Of a DNA stretch of 64,000 bases, positions 7,797 through 14,987 are shown piece after piece; position 1 is the stretch's first letter, and every line of letters starts with the position of its first letter. This stretch comes from an uncultured Oscillospiraceae bacterium (GTDB lineage: Bacteria > Bacillota > Clostridia > Oscillospirales > Oscillospiraceae), in contig CATKZP010000016.1 of the NCBI GenBank assembly GCA_949841355.1, forward strand, positions 1-64,000, read 5' to 3'. Both the position numbers and the translations under genes were made by a program. The notes under the pieces are model-generated. The model saw only the letters and a program-made list of their open reading frames with translations, was not told the DNA's origin and searched no databases.

Positions 7797-8732
7797 TCAC
7801 GCCGCCGCCAGTGCCATCTTGTAGGCCCGGTCGATCATGGGGTTGCCCTCCACAGTACGGAGGAACAGGTTTTCATCGTAGTTTTTCGTCCTGCGGATGG
7901 GGTCAGCATGGGTGGCGAAGTCGCTGACGGCGTTGATGAAACGGTAGCCGCTCTTGTCCATATTGGACAGGTCGGGAGCATCCCAATACCGCCGCTTCAT
8001 CTCCTCCATCAGACGAAGGTTGTTCTTGCGCTGAACATCGGGCAGGTCAGCGGTGGTCGGGAAGAACTCCTGCATGAACTCCATCACCTTCTTGTCGGTC
8101 AGCTTGATTCTGGACAGGGCATCAATGCCACGGCCCAACTCGCCCATGTACTTCTCGGCCAAACCAAGGGTTTCCTCGGCCTCATGGACACGGAACATGA
8201 CATTCTCGGTGTGCTTGGTGGTCCAGATGCGCTTGGCACTGTTTAAGGCCAGGTTGAGGGTGTTCTGACAGACCACCCGGATGGGGGTCATGGCAACCTT
8301 GATACCAGAGCTGCCATCGTGGGAGTTCATCACCACCAGGTAGGGCGCGATCTCGTCCCCGGCGATGATGTAGCGGTGGGGCATCCGGGCCAGCATCCAG
8401 ACCTTGCGGCCACCCTGCAAAGCCCCGGCAGTTTCATAGGTCACGCCAGCACCCAGCAGATCATCGGTGAACTGGAAAGCGTCCTCGTTCTGCACCACTT
8501 TGTAGCGGTCAGAGACGATACCCAGGGCGGCGTTGTCGGTGCTGCGGAGATTGACCTTGTAACCGGGGATCAGGGAGCCGTCCTGCGTATAGACGTTCTT
8601 CTGAATGACCTCCCAATCCAGACCAGCAAGAATCAGGGCGTCGATGGACATGGGGGCCTCCTGTACCTCGGTGCCAAGGCCATGCCAGGGTTTCTCACGG
8701 ACATAGAACATGGTTTCAACATTTGCGGGCAT
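7797..8732 (-). CDS. DUF932 phage/plasmid-like protein
   Basis: The 311-residue protein begins MPANVETMFYVREKPWHGLG, the signature start of the phage/plasmid-like DUF932 (TIGR03299) family, and carries GRKVWMLARMP and GIKVAMTPIRVVCQNTLNLA further on. The family is widespread next to recombination genes in phages and plasmids but has no demonstrated biochemical role. Ribosome-binding site TTAGGAGGTACAATT before ATG. It is the most upstream of the recombination cluster running leftward to the DUF262 gene. Confidence 0.85.
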   Translation of the reverse strand: MPANVETMFYVREKPWHGLGTEVQEAPMSIDALILAGLDWEVIQKNVYTQDGSLIPGYKVNLRSTDNAALGIVSDRYKVVQNEDAFQFTDDLLGAGVTYETAGALQGGRKVWMLARMPHRYIIAGDEIAPYLVVMNSHDGSSGIKVAMTPIRVVCQNTLNLALNSAKRIWTTKHTENVMFRVHEAEETLGLAEKYMGELGRGIDALSRIKLTDKKVMEFMQEFFPTTADLPDVQRKNNLRLMEEMKRRYWDAPDLSNMDKSGYRFINAVSDFATHADPIRRTKNYDENLFLRTVEGNPMIDRAYKMALAAA

Positions 8733-8777
8733 AATTGTACCTCCTAACAGATTTTGATTGGGGCTTGGATGACAAAC

Positions 8778-8805
8778 AGAGGACTTCCCGCACGGAAAGC
8801 CCTCT
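8778..8805. terminator. Stem-loop after the 40-residue ORF
   Basis: AGAGGACTTCCC pairs with GGAAAGCCCTCT around a short loop, and on the minus strand the sequence continues GTTTGTC. It follows the stop of the small ORF at 8817 and lies just upstream of the DUF932 gene. Confidence 0.5.
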
Positions 8806-8816
8806 ATTGCTGGCGC

Positions 8817-8939
8817 TTATTCAGTCTCGTCATCGAACTCGGCGAGGATGGATTTCTCCTTTCCCTCCAGACTCTGTACTGTTGTCACCAGTACAGAGAG
8901 CACCAGCAGGATCTTTTTGAGCACCTTTTTCTTGGACAA
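8817..8939 (-). CDS. Small 40-residue protein, TTG start
   Basis: This is too short for the ORF track in this frame. A TTG at 8939 preceded by CGGAG opens a frame encoding a Lys-rich start, a hydrophobic stretch (ILLVLSVLVTT) and an acidic end (ILAEFDDETE). It is followed by a stem-loop. The hydrophobic part is short for a full membrane span. Function unknown; the case rests on ribosome-binding site, composition and the downstream hairpin. Confidence 0.4.
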   Translation of the reverse strand: MSKKKVLKKILLVLSVLVTTVQSLEGKEKSILAEFDDETE

Positions 8940-9053
8940 TACAAATCACTCCGTTTCCTTTGATGTCACCAGTAGAATATATCGCTGAAACGGAGCGTGA
9001 TGCGATGTTTATGATCGTTTTCAAGTAACATCCATGACGATTTATAAAGTGCA

Positions 9054-9227
9054 TTAAGGATTATTGCTGGCTGATTGGTTCTTGTTTGCGGATTGCTTGA
9101 ACCGCTTATACGCCCGATACCCTTCCGACTTGCACTGAGGGCAGGGATTGACCAGTGTGTGTACCAGCCCCAGCGTATAGGGGCACTTGGTGCATGACGG
9201 TTTTATGCGATAGATCAATTCTTTCAG
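9054..9227 (-). CDS. Small two-CxxC phage-type protein, probable CTG start
   Basis: The ORF track extends to 9299, but GGAGGTGGCATCA lies directly before CTG at 9227, in frame with KELIYRIKPSCTKCPYTLG, a form typical of small phage proteins with two CxxC pairs (CTKCP and CPQC). Those pairs would bind one zinc ion. With that start the protein has 57 residues and avoids the terminator hairpin of the upstream gene. A non-canonical CTG start is unusual; if it does not work, the gene may be silent. Confidence 0.5.
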   Translation of the reverse strand: MKELIYRIKPSCTKCPYTLGLVHTLVNPCPQCKSEGYRAYKRFKQSANKNQSASNNP

Positions 9228-9250
9228 TGATGCCACCTCCGACGTAGAAC

Positions 9251-9281
9251 AGCAAGGGTGCGGCTTGACCGCACCCTTGCT
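9251..9281. terminator. Terminator of the zinc-ribbon operon
   Basis: AGCAAGGGTGCGG and CCGCACCCTTGCT form a perfect 13-bp stem with a 5-base loop, 15 bases after the stop of the gene ending at 9296 on the minus strand. The strength of the stem supports a transcription end, although the T-tract is weak. Confidence 0.75.
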
Positions 9282-9295
9282 ACTCCATTTAATCA

Positions 9296-11110
9296 TCAAT
9301 TTCCAACTTTGGTATATATCTGACTGCCATTAGAGAAATAAATGGTAAGTATATCCCCAGATACCGTGTAATCATACGCGCTCCGTGTTGTCCACTCATA
9401 GTTGAAATTTGTATCATCTGTCCACCAAGTAATAGGAATTATTTCACGCGCCCAAGTAGCAGATGATACAACCTTATTTATTGTACCAGTCCCGTCCGCA
9501 TATAAAACAAGAGCATCCGTATTTCTATATCCATCCCCAATCTCATCCCATGTGCCGACTAAGGATGTGTCCGATTCTGAACGGGCGTATATTGTGCTAG
9601 TTAGAGTGGATAAGGTAAGGTATTGCTTCGAACCACGCTCTGAAAGCTCCCATCTGTACGTATCGCTAAAGCGAGATGAAAGGACTATTTGCCCATTAGA
9701 AGCTTCCCAAGTGATGTAGTCGGGAGGTAGTATACTTGCATTGGGCCTAAAGCTCACAGCGGCATTCCCATATTCGTCAAATTCAACCGATCCGCCATCA
9801 TATGATCTCCAACGGCCAACCAACGCCTGATCTCTGAGTAGAGAATCATCAATATCCCCTGGCACCCAACTGTAATCGTCATCATCAACGGGAGTTTCCG
9901 AATCGGACTTCATAACGTCAATACTGTACGGCTTATCATCGTCCGAATCCCTTGAGAAAGAGAAATAAATTTGATAATCTCCATAGTTCCAGAACACTTC
10001 CCATGTGTACATTGTGCCACCCATGTCGGTATAGTTTTCTCCAAGGATAGCAACAAGTGCATCGAAGTTTTGAGCCAGACTTTCCCCATTATATGTAAAA
10101 TGGGATGGGAGAGAGCTAACTCTATCGACTATGTCACCATCTGAGAGTTCAAAGTACATCCCCATTTCCATGGGACTATAATCCAATTCATAATTTTCAG
10201 TGTACATTGCAGGTTCCCCGAAGAGTGCGATAATATCGCTTGAATGCGCTCCCATTATGTCTTGTATGGGGGTTCCTTGGAAAAGCAGTTGATCTTCCGC
10301 CGCAGGTGTGCCGTTTGAGGGTGCCACCGATGAATCCGTCCTGATAGTATAGCTGTCCATGAGGTCATCAATAAAGCTTTTGATCTCATTGCTCTCCATG
10401 TCATCTGTGTACCCGGAAAATTCGATTTGATATTGAAATGAATTAACAAAGTAGACATATCTTTGAATCGTAATATCGCTTCCATCATTTGCTTTAGTTG
10501 CAAGAGTGAATTTTCGGTATGGAATATCCCCTATAGAACCATCGTCGATTTCAGTGACTATCATGTTTCCCTCTGGAGCAACATTTGACAACGTGGCAGA
10601 GAATACTTCATCCATCACCGACTGTGTGGCTGGCACTTTGCGGATGTCAAGAATTGGCGTTTGCCCGCCATTAACTGTACGCGCCAAAAGATACACAATC
10701 ATGGTCATGCTGTCATCAGTAAAATATGTTCCGGCTTCAGATAGAGAACCTTCCTGTAGAGTATCGGGATATTGGAAGGAAATTCCTTCCTCCGTATTTG
10801 TGTAGGTCAGATAGCCAGCGGGGGGCTGAGAATTGTCCGTAGAAGGATTTGAACCAACCTTGCTCCCAATGACTGCTATAATAACAAGGACAATGATAAG
10901 AGCCGCTACCACACCGAGGATAATGGGCAGTTTCGACTTCTTCTTTTCAAAACCACTCCTCGGAGTTTGGGTTGGTACCTGAGCAGAACTGGCAGGATGT
11001 GCGGACGCTGATTGCCCCACAGGAGTATCAGCAATTAGCTTTGCGCCGCACTTCTGGCAGAACTCGGCGTCATCTAACGCCTTGGTGCCACATTTAGGAC
11101 AGAACATCAT
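9296..11110 (-). CDS. Zinc-ribbon membrane-anchored protein with large extracytoplasmic part
   Basis: I use the ATG at 11110, placed after AAGGGAGAAAAG, giving 604 residues. Residues 4-21 form a double CxxC zinc ribbon (CPKCG and CQKCG). A proline/serine linker follows, then one membrane helix at about 61-82, and then some 520 residues outside. The C-terminal part has two repeats of a LVGTW/LVGRW-type beta segment (ALVGRWRSYDGGSVEFDEYG; SLVGTWDEIGDGY), resembling lipocalin-like repeats of Clostridial surface proteins. Function is unknown. The start is 12 bases after the previous gene's stop region, and the two zinc-ribbon genes form an operon. Confidence 0.7.
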   Translation of the reverse strand: MMFCPKCGTKALDDAEFCQKCGAKLIADTPVGQSASAHPASSAQVPTQTPRSGFEKKKSKLPIILGVVAALIIVLVIIAVIGSKVGSNPSTDNSQPPAGYLTYTNTEEGISFQYPDTLQEGSLSEAGTYFTDDSMTMIVYLLARTVNGGQTPILDIRKVPATQSVMDEVFSATLSNVAPEGNMIVTEIDDGSIGDIPYRKFTLATKANDGSDITIQRYVYFVNSFQYQIEFSGYTDDMESNEIKSFIDDLMDSYTIRTDSSVAPSNGTPAAEDQLLFQGTPIQDIMGAHSSDIIALFGEPAMYTENYELDYSPMEMGMYFELSDGDIVDRVSSLPSHFTYNGESLAQNFDALVAILGENYTDMGGTMYTWEVFWNYGDYQIYFSFSRDSDDDKPYSIDVMKSDSETPVDDDDYSWVPGDIDDSLLRDQALVGRWRSYDGGSVEFDEYGNAAVSFRPNASILPPDYITWEASNGQIVLSSRFSDTYRWELSERGSKQYLTLSTLTSTIYARSESDTSLVGTWDEIGDGYRNTDALVLYADGTGTINKVVSSATWAREIIPITWWTDDTNFNYEWTTRSAYDYTVSGDILTIYFSNGSQIYTKVGN

Positions 11111-11121
11111 CTTTTCTCCCT

Positions 11122-11976
11122 TCAATTTTGTTTGTCGCTTCGCAGATAATATTCCATAGCTGCTTGCAATATGGGAGCCGTCTTAACAATGCAGGCGTAT
11201 TTTGCAGGCCACATAGCAAAAGCTCTGCTCGATGCGCCAAGGGAATATCCAGCGTTTGAAGCAGTAACATCGTTCTTGATATAGATTTGGACAAAGCATT
11301 TTTGCTTTGCTCCAAATCCGGTGCCTATAGTAATCTCGTTTGCACGTTCTGCCGCCGCATTTATGGCTGATGCGGCGATTGTACCGCCAACACCTATACC
11401 TGCTCTTCTTATATACCACCACTCATGGAACCACGGCTGTAAATACGCTAACTGCCTGTTTAAGAAAGCGAGCAAGTCATCCGTATCCAAGTTCTCGCTG
11501 AATTTGGTTGCATTCTTGGAAGTTTGTAAAGTAATGCGAGCCGTGAAGATGAAATCAAATAAGCACGCTGCCATATATCCCACTAGTAGTGTAAATGCTG
11601 GTGCGGCTATTAAATCCATGGGCGAAAAGGAACGCAAAAGCCCTATGATAGACAGCACCGCCGGGACACCAAAACAGACCCACACAAATCTCTGCGGAAC
11701 GTGGCTGTTGAGCAGTTCCTCGGCTGACAGGTATGCTGTGGTCGCTTGGACATGGCTGTCCAGGAACCTTCTAAAGTCATTCTCACCGTTTACTGCTGTA
11801 TCTGCTTGGACAGGCACGGCAGATATTTCTTGGGCCATTTCGATCTGAGACTCTATGGTTTGTACAGTGGCGTCTATGGGCTGTTGGAAGGTGTCCGCAT
11901 ACACAACCTTTGTACCGCACTTGTGGCAGAAAGCCGCTCCTTCGGCTATCTGCGTTCCGCATTTATGGCAGAACAA
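11122..11976 (-). CDS. Zinc-ribbon membrane protein
   Basis: The 284-residue product starts at TTG (GGGAGGAAAAACA upstream). It opens with two CxxC pairs (CHKCG at 3-7 and 17-21), then a long polar linker, then two adjacent hydrophobic segments in the middle (WVCFGVPAVLSIIGLL and FTLLVGYMAACLFDFIF), then a soluble C-terminal region with a Gly/Ala-rich stretch (GGTIAASAINAAAERAN). Same N-terminal layout as its downstream neighbour, so the two probably work together at the membrane. I do not recognise the C-terminal part. Confidence 0.65.
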   Translation of the reverse strand: MFCHKCGTQIAEGAAFCHKCGTKVVYADTFQQPIDATVQTIESQIEMAQEISAVPVQADTAVNGENDFRRFLDSHVQATTAYLSAEELLNSHVPQRFVWVCFGVPAVLSIIGLLRSFSPMDLIAAPAFTLLVGYMAACLFDFIFTARITLQTSKNATKFSENLDTDDLLAFLNRQLAYLQPWFHEWWYIRRAGIGVGGTIAASAINAAAERANEITIGTGFGAKQKCFVQIYIKNDVTASNAGYSLGASSRAFAMWPAKYACIVKTAPILQAAMEYYLRSDKQN

Positions 11977-12011
11977 TGTTTTTCCTCCCTTTTTATTCAG
12001 ATGATATGCCT

Positions 12012-12467
12012 TTAGGATTCCCTTGATAATTCTGTAACCTGGATAAGCCCTTTCTTTTCACGTTTCTTAGCGTATTCTGTTAATTCTCTCGCATTGCTGG
12101 CCGGATGCCACGCATAGGAAATCAGATAGTCGCTATGCTCCACCATGTAGCGATTAGCCCTGACGATAGCGGCCCGTTTCGGTACAGTTTCCATCCCTGG
12201 CGGGTAAAACGTACTGTCAAACCCATCCGGGGTTGGAATCGGTCGATCATACGGATGATAGTGTAATAATAATGTAAGCGTCACCTCCGGGTGGTGCTTT
12301 TTAGCTGCCCTGACAGTCCTGGCCGCCATTGAATCAAACCATCCGTAACTTCCTACGACAAAATCAGTTACGCCAAGTTCTGTGATATGATGCTCTACCG
12401 CAGCAGATAGTTGAGGCAACAGGCTATCCAATGCCTCACGATGCCCGATGAAGAAACAGGTTGGCAT
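12012..12467 (-). CDS. SLOG-domain (YpsA/DUF1273-like) protein
   Basis: Starting at 12467, where TAGGAGGGATGCC precedes ATG, the protein has 151 residues and opens with MPTCFFIGHREA, the nucleotide-binding motif of the SLOG superfamily. The next parts, VGSYGWFDSMAARTVRAAKK and YLISYAWHPASNARELTEYA, match the GxxxGxD-type and C-terminal blocks of that fold. SLOG proteins bind nucleotides or nucleotide-like ligands; some act as sensors in defence systems, others as cell-division regulators. The gene is divergent from an XRE repressor and shares its operator. Confidence 0.75.
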   Translation of the reverse strand: MPTCFFIGHREALDSLLPQLSAAVEHHITELGVTDFVVGSYGWFDSMAARTVRAAKKHHPEVTLTLLLHYHPYDRPIPTPDGFDSTFYPPGMETVPKRAAIVRANRYMVEHSDYLISYAWHPASNARELTEYAKKREKKGLIQVTELSRES

Positions 12468-12515
12468 GGCATCCCTCCTAAGCAGAAAAGGAGTTTTCTC
12501 ACGCTTCATCCTGCC

Positions 12516-12544
12516 ATTATATCAAATAATTTACTTGAAGTAAA
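12516..12544 (-). promoter_or_regulatory. Promoter of the SLOG gene
   Basis: On the minus strand TTTACT (12544-12539) and TATAAT (12521-12516) are 17 bases apart. The -35 box lies inside the palindrome at 12529-12545, so a protein bound there would block it. Confidence 0.65.
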
Positions 12545-12545
12545 T
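12529..12545. promoter_or_regulatory. Operator-like palindrome shared by divergent genes
   Basis: ATTTACTT-G-AAGTAAAT is a perfect 17-base palindrome. It covers the -35 box of the minus-strand SLOG promoter and the TTGAAG -35 box of the plus-strand XRE promoter (TATAGA -10 at 12558-12563, spacing 17). This is the usual arrangement of an autoregulating XRE repressor controlling itself and its divergent neighbour. Confidence 0.6.
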
Positions 12546-12615
12546 AATTATTTCTTTTATAGAAATTTTAATTGTATTGGAGAATTGGTAGCATACTATC
12601 AAGGAGTGGTGTTGT

Positions 12616-12846
12616 ATGCAAACCGAATTTCCAGAAAAGTACAGGATACTTGGCCTAAAGATTGCTTACTACCGGAAGAAAGCCGGTTACACGCAGGAAG
12701 TATTTGCCGAGAAAATCAACAAAAGCGTCAATTTCCTTGCTCAAGTGGAGGGGACTGGCACAACCAGAGGCGTATCATTGGAAACGCTGTTCAAAATGGC
12801 GGCTGTGCTCCAGATTCCAGCTTCAAAATTACTTGAAGATGACTGA
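12616..12846 (+). CDS. XRE-family transcriptional regulator
   Basis: A 76-residue protein consisting of one helix-turn-helix domain: LGLKIAYYRKKAGYTQEVFA, then EKINKSVNFLAQVE as the recognition region, then SLETLFKMAAVLQIP. It is the size of minimal Cro/CI-type repressors. AAGGAG lies ten bases before the ATG. It is transcribed away from the SLOG gene and probably binds the palindrome between them. A terminator follows. Confidence 0.85.
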   Translation: MQTEFPEKYRILGLKIAYYRKKAGYTQEVFAEKINKSVNFLAQVEGTGTTRGVSLETLFKMAAVLQIPASKLLEDD

Positions 12847-12921
12847 CTTGAACTATCAAACATTGACAAACCATTGCCTGGAATGAAGCAGTCTATCCAT
12901 ATCAAGAAATTGAAGCACTCG

Positions 12922-12950
12922 GAATAGTGCGGCACAAAGCCGCACTATTC
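12922..12950. terminator. Bidirectional terminator between XRE and Mor-like genes
   Basis: GAATAGTGCGGC and GCCGCACTATTC form a perfect 12-bp stem with a 5-base loop, followed by TGTTTC on the plus strand. It lies between two convergent genes and can serve both. Confidence 0.75.
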
Positions 12951-13286
12951 TGTTTCACCCACGCCTTCGTTCTCTTTACGCCGCTTATTTAACAAATTCT
13001 CTATAACCCGTGCGGAATAGCCTCCGGCTCTGGCGATCTTAGCCCGTTCCCGTCTGTCTGTTTCTGTCTTGGCGAGATCAGCGATAAACTCCGGGCGGTA
13101 CAGCCGCATGGGGCAGTCGATTTTGTCACCGTGGAAATGAGTATATATTTTGAGCATGGCGTCCCGGCCCAACAGCTCGAACAACTCCAAATAGATGTCG
13201 TTTAGGGCCTCGCCCTCGTTGCCCTCGACTTGGAAGATATCATAAACAATGGCATCGTTTATGTTGTCAAAGTCAATTTTCGTCAT
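12945..13286 (-). CDS. Mor-like transcription activator family protein
   Basis: A 113-residue protein. The segment LGRDAMLKIYTHFHGDKIDCP, followed by MRLYRPEFIADLAK and a basic helix region (KIARAGGYSARVIENLLNKR), matches the layout of Mor/C activators from phage Mu relatives found in many Clostridial elements: a dimerisation part, then a helix-turn-helix. Ribosome-binding site AGGAGGCGATATA before ATG. Its targets are not evident from the sequence. Confidence 0.65.
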   Translation of the reverse strand: MTKIDFDNINDAIVYDIFQVEGNEGEALNDIYLELFELLGRDAMLKIYTHFHGDKIDCPMRLYRPEFIADLAKTETDRRERAKIARAGGYSARVIENLLNKRRKENEGVGETE

Positions 13287-13354
13287 TATATCGCCTCCTA
13301 TGCCGCAGTATAACAGACCATTTTGGTATATTTCCAGTGAAGAAACGATGTCTT

Positions 13355-13489
13355 TTATCCATCGAAAATTGTCGTATTTTTGAGAAACATTTTATACAAC
13401 ATTTTCTGTATGCACCTTGTGTCCGTGGGCGGATGAGCAGCCGATAGCAGGGTTTCTCTAGCGATCTTTTTCTTTGTGGTCATATTCAT
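13355..13489 (-). CDS. Possible small protein of 44 residues
   Basis: A Lys/Thr-rich frame beginning MNMTTKKKIARETLLSAA at 13489, preceded by GGGGGGCT with short spacing. A stem-loop sits immediately upstream. There is no recognisable domain, and the evidence for expression is weak. Confidence 0.3.
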   Translation of the reverse strand: MNMTTKKKIARETLLSAAHPPTDTRCIQKMLYKMFLKNTTIFDG

Positions 13490-13504
13490 AGCCCCCCAAA
13501 ATAG

Positions 13505-13541
13505 TTGAAGCCCAGGGCGTGGGTGTGCCTTGGGCTTCTTG
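13505..13541. terminator. Stem-loop GAAGCCCA/TGGGCTTC
   Basis: GAAGCCCAGGGC pairs with GCCTTGGGCTTC around a GTGGGTGT-type loop, followed by TTGTATA on the plus strand. No plus-strand gene ends just before it, so it may be an attenuator for the small minus-strand ORF at 13355..13489 or a relic. Confidence 0.4.
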
Positions 13542-13685
13542 TATATGTAGAATATATCGTTTGAGGGTAGGCTCATGCGACGTTTGGGCGAGATATTGGG
13601 AACGCTACAAATAAAATTGTAGTGGAAATGTTAGCTGAGTCGTGTTATACTAATACCAGAACTAAATTTGCTAGGGGGTTGCCCT

Positions 13686-14576
13686 ATGGGACTGCTGCCA
13701 ATGGAAGCGGATATATTGCCACCGTCCGATGACCGAGTATTCAAACTGATTCTGACCCATCCAGAGGCCAAACAAGCATTGATGAATTTGATTTCAAGCA
13801 TCATTGGGCGTACTGTTGTAGATGTGGTTCTTCTTCCCAACGAGCTGGCACCAGGGGATACAGAAGAAAAGGCAGAGCGGTTCGATGTCAACTGCAAAAT
13901 TGATGATGGCTCGCAGGTGAATATGGAAATGCAAGCCAGCCGTATGCAGGAGGACATGGGTGGGCAGCATAATAACTTGAAGGGAAAGAGTGTCTATTAT
14001 CTGACTGATCTGCACTCGTCCCAGCCCTCGAAGGGTGTGCGGCGGTATGACAGATTGGCCCGGACGTATCAAATCACATTTTGTTCCTACACGATCTTTC
14101 CTGACCAGCCAGACTATGTAAACTCCTTCTCTCTGCGGCATGACGCAACGGGAGAATTGCTGTGTGACGCAATCCAACTTGTCTTTGTAGAATTATCGAA
14201 GCTCAACGCATTACTGGATAAACCAGTCAGCGAGATGACAGACTTGGATAAGTGGTCTCTGTTCCTTCAATACGCGCCGGACCAAACACATCGTGAGAAA
14301 GTAAACGAGGTCATTGAATCGGAGGAGGTGCTTCAAATGGCCGGAAATCTTTTAATGAGTATCAGTCAGGATGAGGTGGAACGGGCCAGATTCCGCAGCC
14401 GCAGGAAGTTCCAAACTGATTATCAGTCGGATATGGCTACATCGTGGGATAACGGAGCCAAGAGTGCGGCATTATCTATCGCAAAAAAACTTTTGGCTAT
14501 GGATATGCCTCATGACCAAATTGCAGCAGCTACAGGGTTGACCCTTGAAGAAGTGGAAAGCACAGCTATGAACTGA
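13686..14576 (+). CDS. Rpn-family recombination-promoting nuclease/putative transposase
   Basis: Starting at the ATG at 13686 (AGGGGGTTGCCCT before it) the protein has 296 residues. The PD-(D/E)XK nuclease motifs of the Rpn family are visible: PPSDDRVFKLILTHPEAK at the start, then the ERFDVNCKIDDGSQVNMEMQ block with the D...ExQ catalytic residues, and a C-terminal helical tail ending in GLTLEEVE. These proteins are DNA nucleases linked with horizontally acquired DNA. The gene stands alone on the plus strand at the right side of the element and is followed by a strong terminator. Confidence 0.85.
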   Translation: MGLLPMEADILPPSDDRVFKLILTHPEAKQALMNLISSIIGRTVVDVVLLPNELAPGDTEEKAERFDVNCKIDDGSQVNMEMQASRMQEDMGGQHNNLKGKSVYYLTDLHSSQPSKGVRRYDRLARTYQITFCSYTIFPDQPDYVNSFSLRHDATGELLCDAIQLVFVELSKLNALLDKPVSEMTDLDKWSLFLQYAPDQTHREKVNEVIESEEVLQMAGNLLMSISQDEVERARFRSRRKFQTDYQSDMATSWDNGAKSAALSIAKKLLAMDMPHDQIAAATGLTLEEVESTAMN

Positions 14577-14582
14577 ACACAA

Positions 14583-14617
14583 AACACCGGGTACTCACAT
14601 TGGAGTGCCCGGTGTTT
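14583..14617. terminator. Terminator of the Rpn gene
   Basis: AACACCGGGTACTC and GAGTGCCCGGTGTTT form a near-perfect stem of about 14 bp, beginning 7 bases after the Rpn stop, followed by CTG and a T-poor tail. Confidence 0.75.
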
Positions 14618-14750
14618 CTGTTCATCCGTTTGTTGCAGGGTCTCTCCTGTGGCAAAATACCCGCCACATTTCCGCCACATTTTTGCGTGGCAATTCGTAT
14701 TGAAACATAAGAGTACATGGACTAGTCAAGTCCCGAACCCCTTGAGCCAT
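14618..14750. other. Junction region with no gene
   Basis: This stretch carries a short tandem motif (CGCCACATTTC, CGCCACATTTT) and stop codons in all frames. It separates the element's last gene from the orphan promoter at 14862-14890 and the GC-rich core. It is a candidate attachment-site region, but no repeat partner is visible inside the window. Confidence 0.35.
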
Positions 14751-14824
14751 CAGGCTTTGTGGTATTTCGTAGAGATTTGAGCGAAGAACTGAAATCGGCA
14801 AAAAGCTACGATGCCTAATTTCAT
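14750..14824 (-). pseudogene. Truncated ORF driven by a strong promoter at the island edge
   Basis: ATG at 14824 follows GAGGAGACGTGAGAGACT and encodes MKLGIVAFCRFQFFAQISTK before a stop at 14750, 24 residues in all. The promoter and ribosome-binding site are far better than such a short product needs, so this is probably the 5' end of a gene cut by insertion of the element. The downstream part does not continue in any frame. Confidence 0.45.
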
Positions 14825-14861
14825 AGTCTCTCACGTCTCCTCGTCATGTGCAGTACCTTTG

Positions 14862-14890
14862 ATTATAGCATACCGCCGTCCGTTTCTCAA
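14862..14890 (-). promoter_or_regulatory. Strong promoter of the truncated ORF
   Basis: On the minus strand TTGAGA (14890-14885) and TATAAT (14867-14862) are separated by 17 bases. It points into the mobile region. Confidence 0.7.
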
Positions 14891-14958
14891 TAGGCAATCC
14901 AACAGGGCGCGACAGGGCGCGGCTTTCGTTGCTCCGGGACGTGCATCTGCGCCATGAT

Positions 14959-14983
14959 TATCCCTCCCCGTCAGGGAGGGATA
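14959..14983. promoter_or_regulatory. Hairpin covering the ribosome-binding site of the gene at 14988
   Basis: TATCCCTCCC pairs with GGGAGGGATA around CGTCA. The right arm is the ribosome-binding site for the ATG at 14988. When folded it would hide the site. The same hairpin stands before the paralogous gene at 23676, so it is conserved across the duplication. Confidence 0.55.
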
Positions 14984-14987
14984 AAAA

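Larger units (their letters stand above)
1..14830. mobile_element. Segment of an integrative element or prophage-like island (left end outside window)
   Basis: This stretch is AT-richer than the rest of the window and nearly all its genes are on the minus strand. It holds families typical of phages and conjugative elements: YqaJ exonuclease, DUF932, DpnD/PcfM, DUF3846, BRCT, DUF262, SLOG, XRE and Mor-like regulators, and an Rpn nuclease. From about 14.9 kb the GC content and codon use shift sharply upward. No integrase, relaxase or structural phage genes are in view, so the kind of element cannot be fixed. The right boundary is an estimate from composition and gene content; no att repeat could be identified because the other end is off-window. 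Confidence 0.6.

Noticed and set aside
8830-9054. 74-aa minus-strand ORF
   Set aside because: Poor ribosome-binding site; it overlaps the better-supported 40-residue frame and has no protein-like composition.
12572-12599. TTGTAT...TACTAT as the XRE promoter
   Set aside because: Transcription would begin at the ribosome-binding site of the gene itself; the TTGAAG/TATAGA pair further upstream fits better.
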